A stretch of DNA of 64,000 nucleotides from the NCBI GenBank assembly GCA_963782465.1, contig CAWAJR010000001.1, forward strand, positions 372,001-436,000, written 5' to 3'. The DNA comes from JAODBJ01 sp963782465. GTDB lineage: Bacteria > Actinomycetota > Acidimicrobiia > IMCC26256 > PALSA-610. Positions 17,365-26,748 of this stretch are shown in pieces. A program made the translations under genes and the position numbers. The number at the start of each line of letters is the position of its first letter. The first letter of the stretch is position 1. The notes under the pieces are model-generated. The model was not told the DNA's origin, did not search any database, and worked only from the letters and a program-made list of their open reading frames with translations.

Positions 17365-20300
17365 GTACCGAACGCGACGCCGACCCGGTGATCGATCCGC
17401 TCGGGGCGATGGCGCAAGGCACGCCGCCCGCTCCCGCGGGCCGTCTCGGCGCAGGCGATGTCGTGATGATCTTCACCGTCCCGCCGAGCGACACCGCGCT
17501 CGCGGTCACGATCGATGCCGTCAACCCCTCGGGCCAACGATTGCTAGGTCGCGACGCGGGTGCGTCCGGCGCGGCCCTGACCGATGTCGCCCCGGCCGAT
17601 GTCGCGGTCGTGTTGCTCGACCATCTCCGCGAGGCGGTCGCTCGAGGAGAAGCGGTTCGGGTGCCCATCGACGTCACGCTGGCCGGTGGTCGTTGCAACG
17701 GTCTGGCGCACTTCGAGCCCATCGTCGACTCGGCCGGCGAACGCGGCACACGGGTCGTCGTGTACGTCACCACCGAAACCGAACCCGCTACACGATCGGT
17801 CGACGGGAACGTCTCGGCCGCGGCAGTCGGCGTGATGCGAGGTGAACCCGACATCGGTGTGGTGTTCCTGAGCGACGCCGCGCTCGACATCCTCGGGCTC
17901 GACACGGATCGGGCGCTGGGCCAGGGTTGGCTCGAAGCGCTGCAACCGAACGACCGAGAACTCGCGGCGGCCGCGCTCGCACGGGCCGCGACCACGAGCG
18001 GCAGCGCAGAAGTCGATTGCCGCGTGATCACGCGCGACGCACCGGCGCTCGTGCGGATCGTCGCGGTTCCGGTTCGCAGCGACCGGGGCACGATGGGGTT
18101 CCTCGCGTCACTCGAAGACGTCACCCGCCGGCGCGAGATCGAGCGCGAAGCCGTCCATTTCCGGCACCTCGCCGAATCGTCGCCGTTGGGCGTGACGCTG
18201 ACCGCCAACGACGGAACGGTGACCTACGCGAACCCGCGCATGCTCGAAATCATCGGCCGCCGCGCCGACGAGTACATCGGGGGGCCGTCGGGCGTGTGCC
18301 TCCACCCCGAGGATGCCGATCGCATCGAGGCCGCGGCGGGGGAGGCGATCGCGCGGCGGGGTGAGCTGGCGGAACGGGCGCGGTTCGTCCGACCGGGCGG
18401 CGAGGTGCGATGGGCCGACATCCGTTCGGCGTTCGTGTACGACTCCAGTGAGCGAGTGGTGGCCACCGTTGCGTCGGTGATCGACATGACCGACGACGTC
18501 GCCCGGCAGCAGGAAACCGATCGGCTCGTGCAGACGCTGGAGACGACGACCGACATCGTGAGTTTCCACGACCGCCGCGGACGCACCTTCTTCGTGAACC
18601 GCGCCGGTCGCGAATTCTTCGGTGTTTTGCCCGACGCCGATACGTCGCCCCTCGTGCCGGCCGACTTGCTCGTTTCGGAATCGGCGCCGATCTCGGAGAT
18701 CGGTCGGGCGCTCGAGCAGGATGGGGTGTGGCAGGGCGAGGTGGAGCTGAGGGCACCCGACGGCCGGGTCGTCGAAGTGTCGACCGTGGTCGTCGCGCAG
18801 CGCGGGTTGAACGGCAAGGTCGAGTACTACTCCGCCGTCAGCCGCGACATCTCGGAGCTTCGCGCGATCGAAACCCGGATCGCGAACAACGAGGCCTGGT
18901 ACCGCTCGCTCGTGCAGCACGCTCCCGACCTCATCCTGGTGTTGCGCGACGGCGGCGTGATCCACTACGTGAGCCCGTCGGCGCGCAAGATCCTCGGCTA
19001 CGAACCGGAGGAGCTGGTCGGTTCGCAGTTGCAGGAGTTCGCCCCGCCCGACGAACTCGAACGCCTGCGCGGCGCGCTGGAAGGGATGCGCGACACTCCC
19101 GGTGAAGCGCACCCGTTCGAGGTGCGGGTGCCCGGCCGCGACGGTCGCTACCGAGTGATCCAGGGCACCGTGGTGAACCTCCTGCACGACCCGGCCGTCG
19201 CCGGGACCGTCATCAACGCACGCGACGTCACCGATCGCTACGAGGCCGACGCTGCCCGCCGTCGTAGTGAGACGGCCCTCAGGGCCATCGTGCAATCGTC
19301 GCCGCTCGCGATCTTCGCGCTCGACCGCGAAGGGCGGGTACATCTCTGGAACCGCGCGTGCGAGCGCGTGTTCGGCTGGGCGGCCGACGAGGTGGTCGGT
19401 CTGCCGGTGCCGTTCGCCGACCCCGACGGGTTTTTCGCCGACGTGCGGGCGCAGGTGTTCGCCGGGGAGACCGTCATCGGTGCGGAAACCCGCCAGCAGT
19501 GCAAAGGCGGCCGGCCGATCGCGCTGAGCGTTTCGGTCGCACCGTTGCGGGACGCGACCGGCCGGGTCGTCACCGCGGTCGCCGTTGCCGCCGATGTCAG
19601 CGAGCAGGAATCCGCCGAGGCCGCCTTACGCGAGAGCGAGGAGCGCCTGCGCGTGCTCGTCGCCGGTGTCTCCGACGCGATCTCGATCATCGACGCCGAT
19701 GGCACGGTCCGCTACTCGAGCCCGGCGACGACCCGCATCTTCGGGTACGAGGCGGAAGAGATCTACGGCGCCAACGTCCTCGACGTCGTGCACCCCGACG
19801 ATCGTGAGTGGGTGTACCGATCGTGGCGTGATCGCGACGATCACCCCAGTGTTTCGTCGCCGATGCAACTCCGGGTGCGCAAGGCCGACGGCACGTACGT
19901 CGACGTCGAGGTGATCGCGAACAATCTCCTCGGTGACCCGTCGATCCGGGGCGTCGTGATGACGACGCGCGACATCAGCGAACGCAAAGCCGCCGACGCG
20001 CGGTACGAGCAGACGCAGGCGCAGCTCCGCGAGAGCGAGGCACGCTACCGCGCCGTTGTCGACGACCAGACCGAGCTGGTGTGCCGTTACCGACCCGACA
20101 CGACGCTCACCTTCGTGAACCGAGCGTTCGCCGATTTCTACGGACGGTCGCAGGAGGAGTGCATCGGGCTGCGGCTGCTCGACCTGTACCCCGCGGTCGA
20201 TCGTCACCGGGAGATCGAACGGCTGGCGTCGTTCGGTCCCGAGCTGCAGGTGCAGACCCTCGAAGACTGGGAACTCGACGCTCGCCACCAGCTCTACTGG

Positions 20301-22301
20301 TACCAGTGGACGGACCGTGCCTTCCTCGACGACAACGGCAACATTGTCGAGTTCCAATCCGTCGGGCGCGACGCAACCGAACGGCACCGCGCCGCCATGC
20401 TCACCTCCCAGCAGGTCGAGACCCTCGAACAGGTCGCCCGCGGCGCCCCGCTCGAAGCTTCGCTCACCGGCATCGCGCGTGTCTTCGAACAGCATTTCCC
20501 GGCTCACGTAGGGATGATCTGGTTGTACGACCCGCAGGGCCAGCAGCTGCGCCTCGGTACGACCCCGATCCTGTCGACCGAGTTCACGCACGCGTACGAC
20601 CGCAGCCCGATCGACGGCGCCACCCGTGACCCGGCCGCGGCGGGGCCGGCGGCGCGAGCCGTCGCCGGCCGCGAGGTCGTGGTGATCGAAGATGTGCCCG
20701 ACGCGCCGCCGTCGCTGTGGCGAGACGTCGTGCTCCAGCACGACATGCGTTCCTGCTGGTCGACCCCGGTGTTCGCGTCGGACGGGCGGCGGGTGCTGGG
20801 CGTGCTCGACGTGTACGCGCGCCATCCCGCGGTGCCATCCGACGAGCAGCGTCAGATCGCGTCGTTGGTGACCCACCTGGCGGCGATCGCGATCGAGCGC
20901 AAGGAGTTCGAGGACCGCCTCGCGCACCAATCGTTGCACGACCCCCTCACCTCGCTCCCGAACCGGACGCTGTTCCTCGACCGGCTCGCGCAAGGCGTCG
21001 CGCGCTGCCGGCGGACCCATTCACAGGTTGCGGTCCTGTTCTTCGACCTCGATCGTTTCAAGGTCGTGAACGACAGCATGGGCCACGAGGCCGGCGACGA
21101 GTTGCTCGTTGCCGTCGCGCGTCGCCTGGAATCCGTGTTGCGGCCGGGCGACACGGTCGCGCGCTTCGGCGGCGACGAGTTCACCGTGTTGTGCGAAGAC
21201 CTCCCGGCGAACGGTGGTCGCGTTCGCGCGCTCGAGATCGCCGAACGGCTGTCGAGCGCGATCACCGCACCGATCATGCTGCAGGCCAACGAGACCTTCC
21301 TCAGCGCGAGTATCGGGATCGCGATCGCATCGACGGGCGAGGAGCGACCCGAAGAGCTGCTACGCGACGCCGACGCAGCGATGTACCACGCCAAGGAAAT
21401 GGGCCGCGGTCGCGTTGAGGTTTTCGACGACACGCTGCGGGCGCGCGCGCTCGCCCGGCATGCAACCGAAACCGCGCTGCACCAGGCGTTGCAGCGCGGT
21501 GAGTTCTGCCTCTTCTTCCAACCGATCATCTCGCTCGAAGAGGGGCGTTGCGTTGGCGCCGAAGCGCTCGTGCGGTGGCAGCACCCGAAGCGGGGCCTGG
21601 TGCCGCCGACAGAGTTCATCTCCCTCGCGGAAGACACCGGCCTCATTGTCGAGTTGGGCGCGTGGGTGCTCGAAGAGGCCGCCCGCCAGTCGGCGCGCTG
21701 GCAACTCGAACGCGACGAGCCCTTCCTGGTCTCGGTGAACCTCTCGGCCCGCCAACTCGCACAGCCCGATCTCGTGGAACGGGTTTCCGACGCCCTGGCC
21801 CGCACCGGCGCGTCGGCGTCGAACATCTGCCTCGAGATCACCGAGAGCGTGTTGATGGACGACGCGGACGCAACCATCTCCGCGATCGAGCGCGTCCGTT
21901 CGCTCGGCGTCCGGCTCTCCATCGACGACTTCGGCACCGGTTACTCGTCGCTCGGGTACCTGAAGCGCTTCCCGGTGCAGGTCGTGAAGATCGACCGTTC
22001 GTTCGTCGACGGTCTCGGTACCGACGCCGGCGACACCGCCATCGTTTCGGCCGTCGTCGGGCTCGCCCACGCGCTCGGCATGCGGGCCGTGGCCGAGGGG
22101 GTCGAGACGCCGGAGCAGTTGCAGGAACTCGTCGACCTCGGGTGTGACGAGGCGCAGGGCTATTTCTTCGCGCCGCCGCAACCGGCCGACGACCTGCGCG
22201 AGCTCATGGGGCGCACCCGGCGGTGGCGGCCCCCGGGCGCGCCGCTGATGACCTCGGTCCGCAGGGCGGCCGGCGGGGAGTCCACACCTTTGCGTTCATG
22301 A
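17361..22301 (+). CDS. Multi-PAS/GAF diguanylate cyclase-phosphodiesterase (GGDEF-EAL)
   Basis: 1646 residues, cytoplasmic, no transmembrane helix seen. About seven PAS segments (near residues 155, 263, 390, 513, 640, 763, 895), the later ones with typical YxxxVxxxxD...GxxxxxNxA patterns such as DGTVTYANPRMLEIIG and GYEPEELVG. Then a GAF domain (about 1019-1175), GGDEF (about 1193-1350) with intact RFGGDEFTV active site, and EAL (about 1370-1615) with EALVRWQHP, NLSARQLAQPDL, LEITESVLMDD, DDFGTGYSSLGYLKRFPVQVVKIDRSFV and AEGVETPEQ, so both activities look catalytically competent. It would make and break cyclic-di-GMP in response to several bound signals. Confidence 0.95.
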   Translation: MSTERDADPVIDPLGAMAQGTPPAPAGRLGAGDVVMIFTVPPSDTALAVTIDAVNPSGQRLLGRDAGASGAALTDVAPADVAVVLLDHLREAVARGEAVRVPIDVTLAGGRCNGLAHFEPIVDSAGERGTRVVVYVTTETEPATRSVDGNVSAAAVGVMRGEPDIGVVFLSDAALDILGLDTDRALGQGWLEALQPNDRELAAAALARAATTSGSAEVDCRVITRDAPALVRIVAVPVRSDRGTMGFLASLEDVTRRREIEREAVHFRHLAESSPLGVTLTANDGTVTYANPRMLEIIGRRADEYIGGPSGVCLHPEDADRIEAAAGEAIARRGELAERARFVRPGGEVRWADIRSAFVYDSSERVVATVASVIDMTDDVARQQETDRLVQTLETTTDIVSFHDRRGRTFFVNRAGREFFGVLPDADTSPLVPADLLVSESAPISEIGRALEQDGVWQGEVELRAPDGRVVEVSTVVVAQRGLNGKVEYYSAVSRDISELRAIETRIANNEAWYRSLVQHAPDLILVLRDGGVIHYVSPSARKILGYEPEELVGSQLQEFAPPDELERLRGALEGMRDTPGEAHPFEVRVPGRDGRYRVIQGTVVNLLHDPAVAGTVINARDVTDRYEADAARRRSETALRAIVQSSPLAIFALDREGRVHLWNRACERVFGWAADEVVGLPVPFADPDGFFADVRAQVFAGETVIGAETRQQCKGGRPIALSVSVAPLRDATGRVVTAVAVAADVSEQESAEAALRESEERLRVLVAGVSDAISIIDADGTVRYSSPATTRIFGYEAEEIYGANVLDVVHPDDREWVYRSWRDRDDHPSVSSPMQLRVRKADGTYVDVEVIANNLLGDPSIRGVVMTTRDISERKAADARYEQTQAQLRESEARYRAVVDDQTELVCRYRPDTTLTFVNRAFADFYGRSQEECIGLRLLDLYPAVDRHREIERLASFGPELQVQTLEDWELDARHQLYWYQWTDRAFLDDNGNIVEFQSVGRDATERHRAAMLTSQQVETLEQVARGAPLEASLTGIARVFEQHFPAHVGMIWLYDPQGQQLRLGTTPILSTEFTHAYDRSPIDGATRDPAAAGPAARAVAGREVVVIEDVPDAPPSLWRDVVLQHDMRSCWSTPVFASDGRRVLGVLDVYARHPAVPSDEQRQIASLVTHLAAIAIERKEFEDRLAHQSLHDPLTSLPNRTLFLDRLAQGVARCRRTHSQVAVLFFDLDRFKVVNDSMGHEAGDELLVAVARRLESVLRPGDTVARFGGDEFTVLCEDLPANGGRVRALEIAERLSSAITAPIMLQANETFLSASIGIAIASTGEERPEELLRDADAAMYHAKEMGRGRVEVFDDTLRARALARHATETALHQALQRGEFCLFFQPIISLEEGRCVGAEALVRWQHPKRGLVPPTEFISLAEDTGLIVELGAWVLEEAARQSARWQLERDEPFLVSVNLSARQLAQPDLVERVSDALARTGASASNICLEITESVLMDDADATISAIERVRSLGVRLSIDDFGTGYSSLGYLKRFPVQVVKIDRSFVDGLGTDAGDTAIVSAVVGLAHALGMRAVAEGVETPEQLQELVDLGCDEAQGYFFAPPQPADDLRELMGRTRRWRPPGAPLMTSVRRAAGGESTPLRS

Positions 22302-22366
22302 GCCGTTAACAATGTGCTCCCGAGCGGGCGTCGAACGCCCGCGTCCGTCTTCCCGGGAGCAGCGCA

Positions 22367-23608
22367 TTGCACGTCGACAGCGGTGACACGGCTTGGGTGC
22401 TGACATCTGCGGCACTCGTCATGTTCATGACGCCGGGCCTGGCGTTGTTCTACGGCGGCATGGTGCGGGCGAAGAACGTGCTGGCGATGCTGATGCAGAA
22501 CTTCTTCTCGCTCGGCCTGGTGAGCGTCGTCTGGGCGATCGTCGCCTACTCGCTGGCGTTCGGCGGGACCTCGAAGTGGATCGGGAACTTCGACTTCGCC
22601 TGGATGCGCCACGTGCCGCACCAGTACCCGCCGGGCCTCGCGCTCGCCATCCCGCCGATGCTCTATCTCGCCTACCAGATGATGTTCGCCGTGATCACGC
22701 CGGCGCTGATCACCGGCGCGATCGCCGACCGGATGCGGTTCGGCGCGTGGGCGTGGTTCCTCGGCCTCTGGCTGGTACTCGTCTACGCGCCGGTCGCGCA
22801 CTGGGTCTTCGCGCCCTCGGGTTGGCTGTTGCGCCGGGGGGCACTCGACTACGCGGGCGGCACCGTCGTGCACATCAACGCCGGGATCGCCGCGCTCGCC
22901 GTGGTGCTCGTGCTCGGGAAACGGCGGGGTTGGCCGGGTACACCGATGCCGCCCCATTCGCTGCCGCTCACACTGATCGGCACCGGCATCCTCTGGTTCG
23001 GGTGGTTCGGTTTCAACGCCGGCTCGGCCCTCGCCGGGAACGCAGTTGCCGCGCAGGCGCTCGTCAACACCCACCTTGCCGCAGCCTCGGCGATGCTGGG
23101 ATGGCTGGCGATCGAACGGTTGAAGGCCGGCCACGCCACGACGCTCGGCGCCGCGTCCGGCGCCGTCGCCGGGCTCGTTGCCATCACACCGTGTGCCGGC
23201 TTCGTGGGAGGCATGGCGCCGATCTACATCGGAACGATTGCCGGCGTGGTGTGTTTCGTCGCGGTGAACATGAAGTTCCGGTTCGGCTTCGACGATGCGC
23301 TCGACGTGGTCGGTGTGCACCTCGTCGGCGGGGTCGCGGGGTCGCTCCTGCTGGGGTTTTTCGCCGACAAGACGGTGAACGCGGCGGGTCGCAACGGCAT
23401 CTTCCTCGGCGGCGGATGGGGATTGTTGGGCGAGCAACTGGTGGCGGTGGCCGCGACCCTGGTCTACTCGTTCGTCGTGACGTACGTCCTGTGCCGCGTG
23501 TTGCAAGCCGTGCTCCCGGGAGGCCTGCGTGCGTCCGACGACGACCAGGAGGTCGGCCTCGACCTCACCCAGCATTCCGAGGTCGGCTATTCGTTCAGCG
23601 AGCGCTGA
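22367..23608 (+). CDS. amt: Ammonium transporter
   Basis: 413 residues from TTG 22367. Trimeric membrane channel for NH4+/NH3 with about eleven transmembrane helices. Seen: TPGLALFYGGMVRAKNVL, the conserved first pore His in AHWVF..., GGTVVHINAGIAALAV (pore His), GILWFGWFGFNAGSAL, and FGFDDALDVVGVHLVGGVAGSLLLG (second pore His). The P-II gene follows 30 bases later, the usual amtB-glnK pair, which indicates nitrogen-regulated expression and P-II gating of the channel. Confidence 0.95.
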   Translation: MHVDSGDTAWVLTSAALVMFMTPGLALFYGGMVRAKNVLAMLMQNFFSLGLVSVVWAIVAYSLAFGGTSKWIGNFDFAWMRHVPHQYPPGLALAIPPMLYLAYQMMFAVITPALITGAIADRMRFGAWAWFLGLWLVLVYAPVAHWVFAPSGWLLRRGALDYAGGTVVHINAGIAALAVVLVLGKRRGWPGTPMPPHSLPLTLIGTGILWFGWFGFNAGSALAGNAVAAQALVNTHLAAASAMLGWLAIERLKAGHATTLGAASGAVAGLVAITPCAGFVGGMAPIYIGTIAGVVCFVAVNMKFRFGFDDALDVVGVHLVGGVAGSLLLGFFADKTVNAAGRNGIFLGGGWGLLGEQLVAVAATLVYSFVVTYVLCRVLQAVLPGGLRASDDDQEVGLDLTQHSEVGYSFSER

Positions 23609-23638
23609 CCGCGGCCGCGACCGCAATGAGGAGGCAAG

Positions 23639-23977
23639 GTGAAACTGATTGTCGCGATCATCAAGCCGTTCAAGCTCGATGACGTGAAAGAAGCGGTCCA
23701 GGAGCTGGGCGTGCAGGGCATCACCATCTCCGAAGTGCAGGGGTTCGGTCGCCAGCGCGGTCACACCGAGGTGTACCGGGGCGCCGAGTACACGATCGAC
23801 TTCGTGCCGAAGGTGAAACTCGAGATCCTGGTCGAAGACGGTGAGGCGAACGCGGTCACCGACCGGATCATGGAGTCGGCGCGCACCGGCAAGATCGGCG
23901 ACGGCAAGGTGTGGGTCGTCCCGATCGACGGCGCCTACCGCATCCGAACCGGGGAATCGGGCGCCGACGCGTTGTGA
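23639..23977 (+). CDS. glnK: P-II nitrogen regulatory protein
   Basis: 112 residues from GTG 23639 with Shine-Dalgarno GAGGAGG. Trimeric sensor of 2-oxoglutarate and ATP/ADP that plugs Amt. Seen: MKLIVAIIKPFKLDDVKEA, T-loop GFGRQRGHTEVYRGAEYTIDFVPKVK with the modifiable Tyr (Y51 position), and KIGDGKVWVVPIDGAYRIRTGE, the second P-II signature. The T-loop Tyr can be uridylylated or, in actinobacteria, adenylylated; the modifying enzyme is not in the window. Confidence 0.96.
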   Translation: MKLIVAIIKPFKLDDVKEAVQELGVQGITISEVQGFGRQRGHTEVYRGAEYTIDFVPKVKLEILVEDGEANAVTDRIMESARTGKIGDGKVWVVPIDGAYRIRTGESGADAL

Positions 23978-24047
23978 CGCGCCGGCGCGGCTTCCTCGTC
24001 GAGGCGGTTCATCGCGGCCCGTACTATCGGCCCATGAGCGGGGAGAC

Positions 24048-24737
24048 ATGACTGATCAACCGTTCGCGATCGGGGCGTCGGACCTCTTGCGGTGGGCCGA
24101 AACGCTGTCGGGGATCGCGCGTACCGGGCTCGGTTTCACGCAGAGCCTCTACGAACAGGAACGCTTTCAGGAGGTCCTCCACGTCGCAGCCGACATACGT
24201 TCGGCGGCGATCGAAGAGGCCGAGAGCGACGCGCTCTTCGAGGAGTGGTTGTCGACGGTCGGCGAAGGCGTCGCCGGTTACATCACCCCGAAGGTCGCGG
24301 TCGCCGCGGTCGTCGGCAACGAGGCCGGAGAACTCCTCCTCACCCAACGCGCCGACTCCGGATGGTGGCTCTACCCCGTGGGTTGGGCCGACGTCGGGTA
24401 CTCACCGTCGGAGATCGCGATCAAAGAGGTCTACGAGGAGACCGGGATCGAGTGCGAGCCGGTCGCGCTCATCGCGGTGCTCGACGGTTTGCGGCTGGGT
24501 TTCGCCCGGACGCCGCTGTACTCGCTCGTGTTCCACTGCAAGATGATCGGCGGCGAACTGCGCGGCCACCCGCTCGAAACGAGCGCGGTCGGGTTCTTCG
24601 GTCGCGACGCGTTGCCGCAACCGCTCGCCGGCGCGCACCGCTGGGTCGACGTCGCGTTCGCGGCGATCAACGGCGACGAGCCGCCGTGCAGCTTCGACCC
24701 GCCCCGCACCCCGCCGTGGCGGGGGACAGCCGAGTAG
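24048..24737 (+). CDS. NUDIX hydrolase with N-terminal NUDIX_N domain
   Basis: 229 residues from ATG 24048 (GGGGAG upstream). N-terminal helical domain (about 1-85: LLRWAETLSGIARTGLGFTQSLYEQERF) of the NUDIX_N group, then a Nudix fold (about 88-225) with KVAVAAVVGNEAGELLLTQRAD and a Nudix box GWADVGYSPSEIAIKEVYEETG. The box has Tyr in place of the first Glu and Lys for Arg, which I believe is usual in this subgroup (ADP-ribose pyrophosphatase-like). It cleaves a nucleoside diphosphate linked to another group; substrate unknown. Confidence 0.88.
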   Translation: MTDQPFAIGASDLLRWAETLSGIARTGLGFTQSLYEQERFQEVLHVAADIRSAAIEEAESDALFEEWLSTVGEGVAGYITPKVAVAAVVGNEAGELLLTQRADSGWWLYPVGWADVGYSPSEIAIKEVYEETGIECEPVALIAVLDGLRLGFARTPLYSLVFHCKMIGGELRGHPLETSAVGFFGRDALPQPLAGAHRWVDVAFAAINGDEPPCSFDPPRTPPWRGTAE

Positions 24738-24744
24738 CGGCCCG

Positions 24745-25275
24745 TTACGCCGACAGCTGCTCGAGCAGGAGCGCGATGAGCGACACCTTCCCGCCCGAGC
24801 GTTCCCATGCCTCGCCCACCACCTCGTGGTCGACCAGGCCCTGGCGAGCCGGTGCGCGACCGAGCGCGTTCGTCGCCGCGTTCGCGAGTGCGACCGGTTC
24901 GAGATCGTCGAATGGTGCGTAACACTCCAACCCGTCCCACAGCGACGTGAGCGGGCGGGTCTCGTCGCCGAGTTTCAACGCGTGCGGGTCTTCGCCGCCC
25001 GAGAGCGCGTGTACCACTTGTTCCCACACGTCGTAGTGCGAGAGCGGTTTCGGTGTGGCGTAACCGGCAACCGGGTGCAGCCGCCATTCCAGCTCGATCT
25101 CCTCGCCGGTGGCGGCGTCCGTCTCGCCCGACCCGGTGAGCCACGTCTGCGACCCGTTCACGTAGCTGTCGACGGGTGTCCCGAGCCGTTCGTCGAGCAC
25201 GAGGACCAACTCGGGAGAGATCGTCCACACCGTCGTCGCGACCCGTGCGCCCATCGACCGCACGGTACCCGGCAC
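24745..25275 (-). CDS. Conserved hypothetical protein
   Basis: About 176 residues; ATG 25275 or 25254 could be the start. Not recognised. Globular, with TTVWTISPELVLVLDERLGTPVDSYVNGSQTW at the N terminus, a charged middle with the stretch GEEIELEWRLHPVAGYATPKPLSHYDVWEQV, and a helical C terminus ending KVSLIALLLEQLSA. No signal peptide or membrane helix. It converges with the NUDIX gene and is divergent from the WS/DGAT gene; I infer nothing more about its role. Confidence 0.7.
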   Translation of the reverse strand: MPGTVRSMGARVATTVWTISPELVLVLDERLGTPVDSYVNGSQTWLTGSGETDAATGEEIELEWRLHPVAGYATPKPLSHYDVWEQVVHALSGGEDPHALKLGDETRPLTSLWDGLECYAPFDDLEPVALANAATNALGRAPARQGLVDHEVVGEAWERSGGKVSLIALLLEQLSA

Positions 25276-25329
25276 GTACGATGACGTCTGCGTTCACGTG
25301 TTTTAGGAACCGATCGAGATGGGGAGCCG

Positions 25330-26748
25330 ATGGGAACGTACGACCGGTTGACCGGGCTCGACGCCAGTTTCCTGCACCTCGAACGGCTCGAATATCCCAT
25401 GCACGTCGGCGCCGTCAGCGTGTTCGAGGGCGAACCGTTCTTCGACGAACGCGGCCGGTTCAAGATCCACGACGTCCGCGACCTGGTGACGTCGCGCATG
25501 CCGCTGCTCCCGCGCTTTCGCAAGAAGCTGATGTCGGTGCCGTACGACCAGGGCCGGCCGATCTGGGTCGACGACGCCAACTTCGACATCACCTACCACG
25601 TCCGCCATACCGCGCTCCCGAAGCCGGGCACGTGGGAACAGCTCGTTTCGCTCGCAACGCGTATCGAAGAGACGGTGCTCGACCGTGACCGGCCCCTCTG
25701 GGAGTTGTGGTTCGTCGAGGGGCTCGAGGGCGGCAAGGTCGGGCTCGTCCAGAAGACGCACCATGCGCTGGTCGACGGCGTGTCGGGCGTCGATGTCGCA
25801 ACGATCCTCCTCGACGTCACGCCCGACTACCAACCGCCCGTCATCGACGAGTGGGTACCGGAACGAGCGCCGGTGCCCTCGCAGCTCCTGGTCGACAGCC
25901 TGCGTGAGCGAGTCACCGAACCGGCCGAGATGGTCCGCTCCGTTCGCGGCGCGCTGCGTGGACCGCAGCGCGCGCTCGCGCGGGCGTCACGCGTCGGTCG
26001 GGCCATGTCGACGCTCGCCACTCGCGATGCCGTCGCGCCGGCCACCTCGCTCAACGCACGCTCGGGGCGTTACCGGCGCCTTGCGGTCGTGCGTGTCCCT
26101 CTCGACGACGTCAAACAAGTACGCCGATCGCTCGGCGGGACGATCAACGACGTTGTGCTCGCCGGGGTCGGCGGCGGGCTGGAACGGCTGCTCACGTCGC
26201 GCGGTGAAGACGTCGACGGGATGAGGCTACGGGTGTTCTGCCCGGTGTCGGTTCGTGACGACCGCGAGAAGGGAACGCTCGGCAACAAGGTGTCGGGAAT
26301 GGTCGTCCCGTTGCCGGTCGGTCACATCGACCCTGCGGAACGGCTCGCGGTCATCCAGGAGACGACGAAAGACCTGAAGGAACGCGAGCAGGCGGTCGGC
26401 GCCGACTTCCTGATCGGGCTCACGCAGTACGTCGCCCCGACGCTCATGAGCATGGGCTCGCGTATCGCGCACCGCCAACCGTTCTTCAACCTGATCTGTA
26501 CCAACGTGCCCGGCCCGCAGTTCCCGCTCTACCTCATGGGGGCGCGGCTCATCGAGGCGTTCCCCATCGTGCCTCTCACGCGCAACCTCACCGTCGTCGT
26601 CGGGATCCTCTCCTACGACGGCAAATTGCATTTCGGCCTCTTCGCCGATCGCGACGCGTGCCCCGATGTCGAGGCGTTCGCGGCGGGCATCGAAGACGCG
26701 TTCGTCGAGTTGTTGAAGGTCGCGGCCGAAAGGATGCCGAGGGCATGA
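25330..26748 (+). CDS. Wax ester synthase/diacylglycerol acyltransferase (WS/DGAT)
   Basis: 472 residues. Membrane-associated acyl-CoA transferase that makes triacylglycerol or wax esters. Seen: N-terminal LTGLDASFLHLERLEYPMHVG, the catalytic HHxxxDG motif in KTHHALVDGVSGVD (about residue 142), a NDVVLAGVGGGLERLL segment (family motif), and the C-terminal CTNVPGPQFPLYLMGARL. Lipid-storing actinobacteria carry several copies. The following amidase gene overlaps it (ATGA), so they are cotranscribed. Confidence 0.93.
   Translation: MGTYDRLTGLDASFLHLERLEYPMHVGAVSVFEGEPFFDERGRFKIHDVRDLVTSRMPLLPRFRKKLMSVPYDQGRPIWVDDANFDITYHVRHTALPKPGTWEQLVSLATRIEETVLDRDRPLWELWFVEGLEGGKVGLVQKTHHALVDGVSGVDVATILLDVTPDYQPPVIDEWVPERAPVPSQLLVDSLRERVTEPAEMVRSVRGALRGPQRALARASRVGRAMSTLATRDAVAPATSLNARSGRYRRLAVVRVPLDDVKQVRRSLGGTINDVVLAGVGGGLERLLTSRGEDVDGMRLRVFCPVSVRDDREKGTLGNKVSGMVVPLPVGHIDPAERLAVIQETTKDLKEREQAVGADFLIGLTQYVAPTLMSMGSRIAHRQPFFNLICTNVPGPQFPLYLMGARLIEAFPIVPLTRNLTVVVGILSYDGKLHFGLFADRDACPDVEAFAAGIEDAFVELLKVAAERMPRA

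Noticed and set aside
22301..22366. GlnR box before amt
   Set aside because: GTTAAC is present but I could not place the second half-site reliably.
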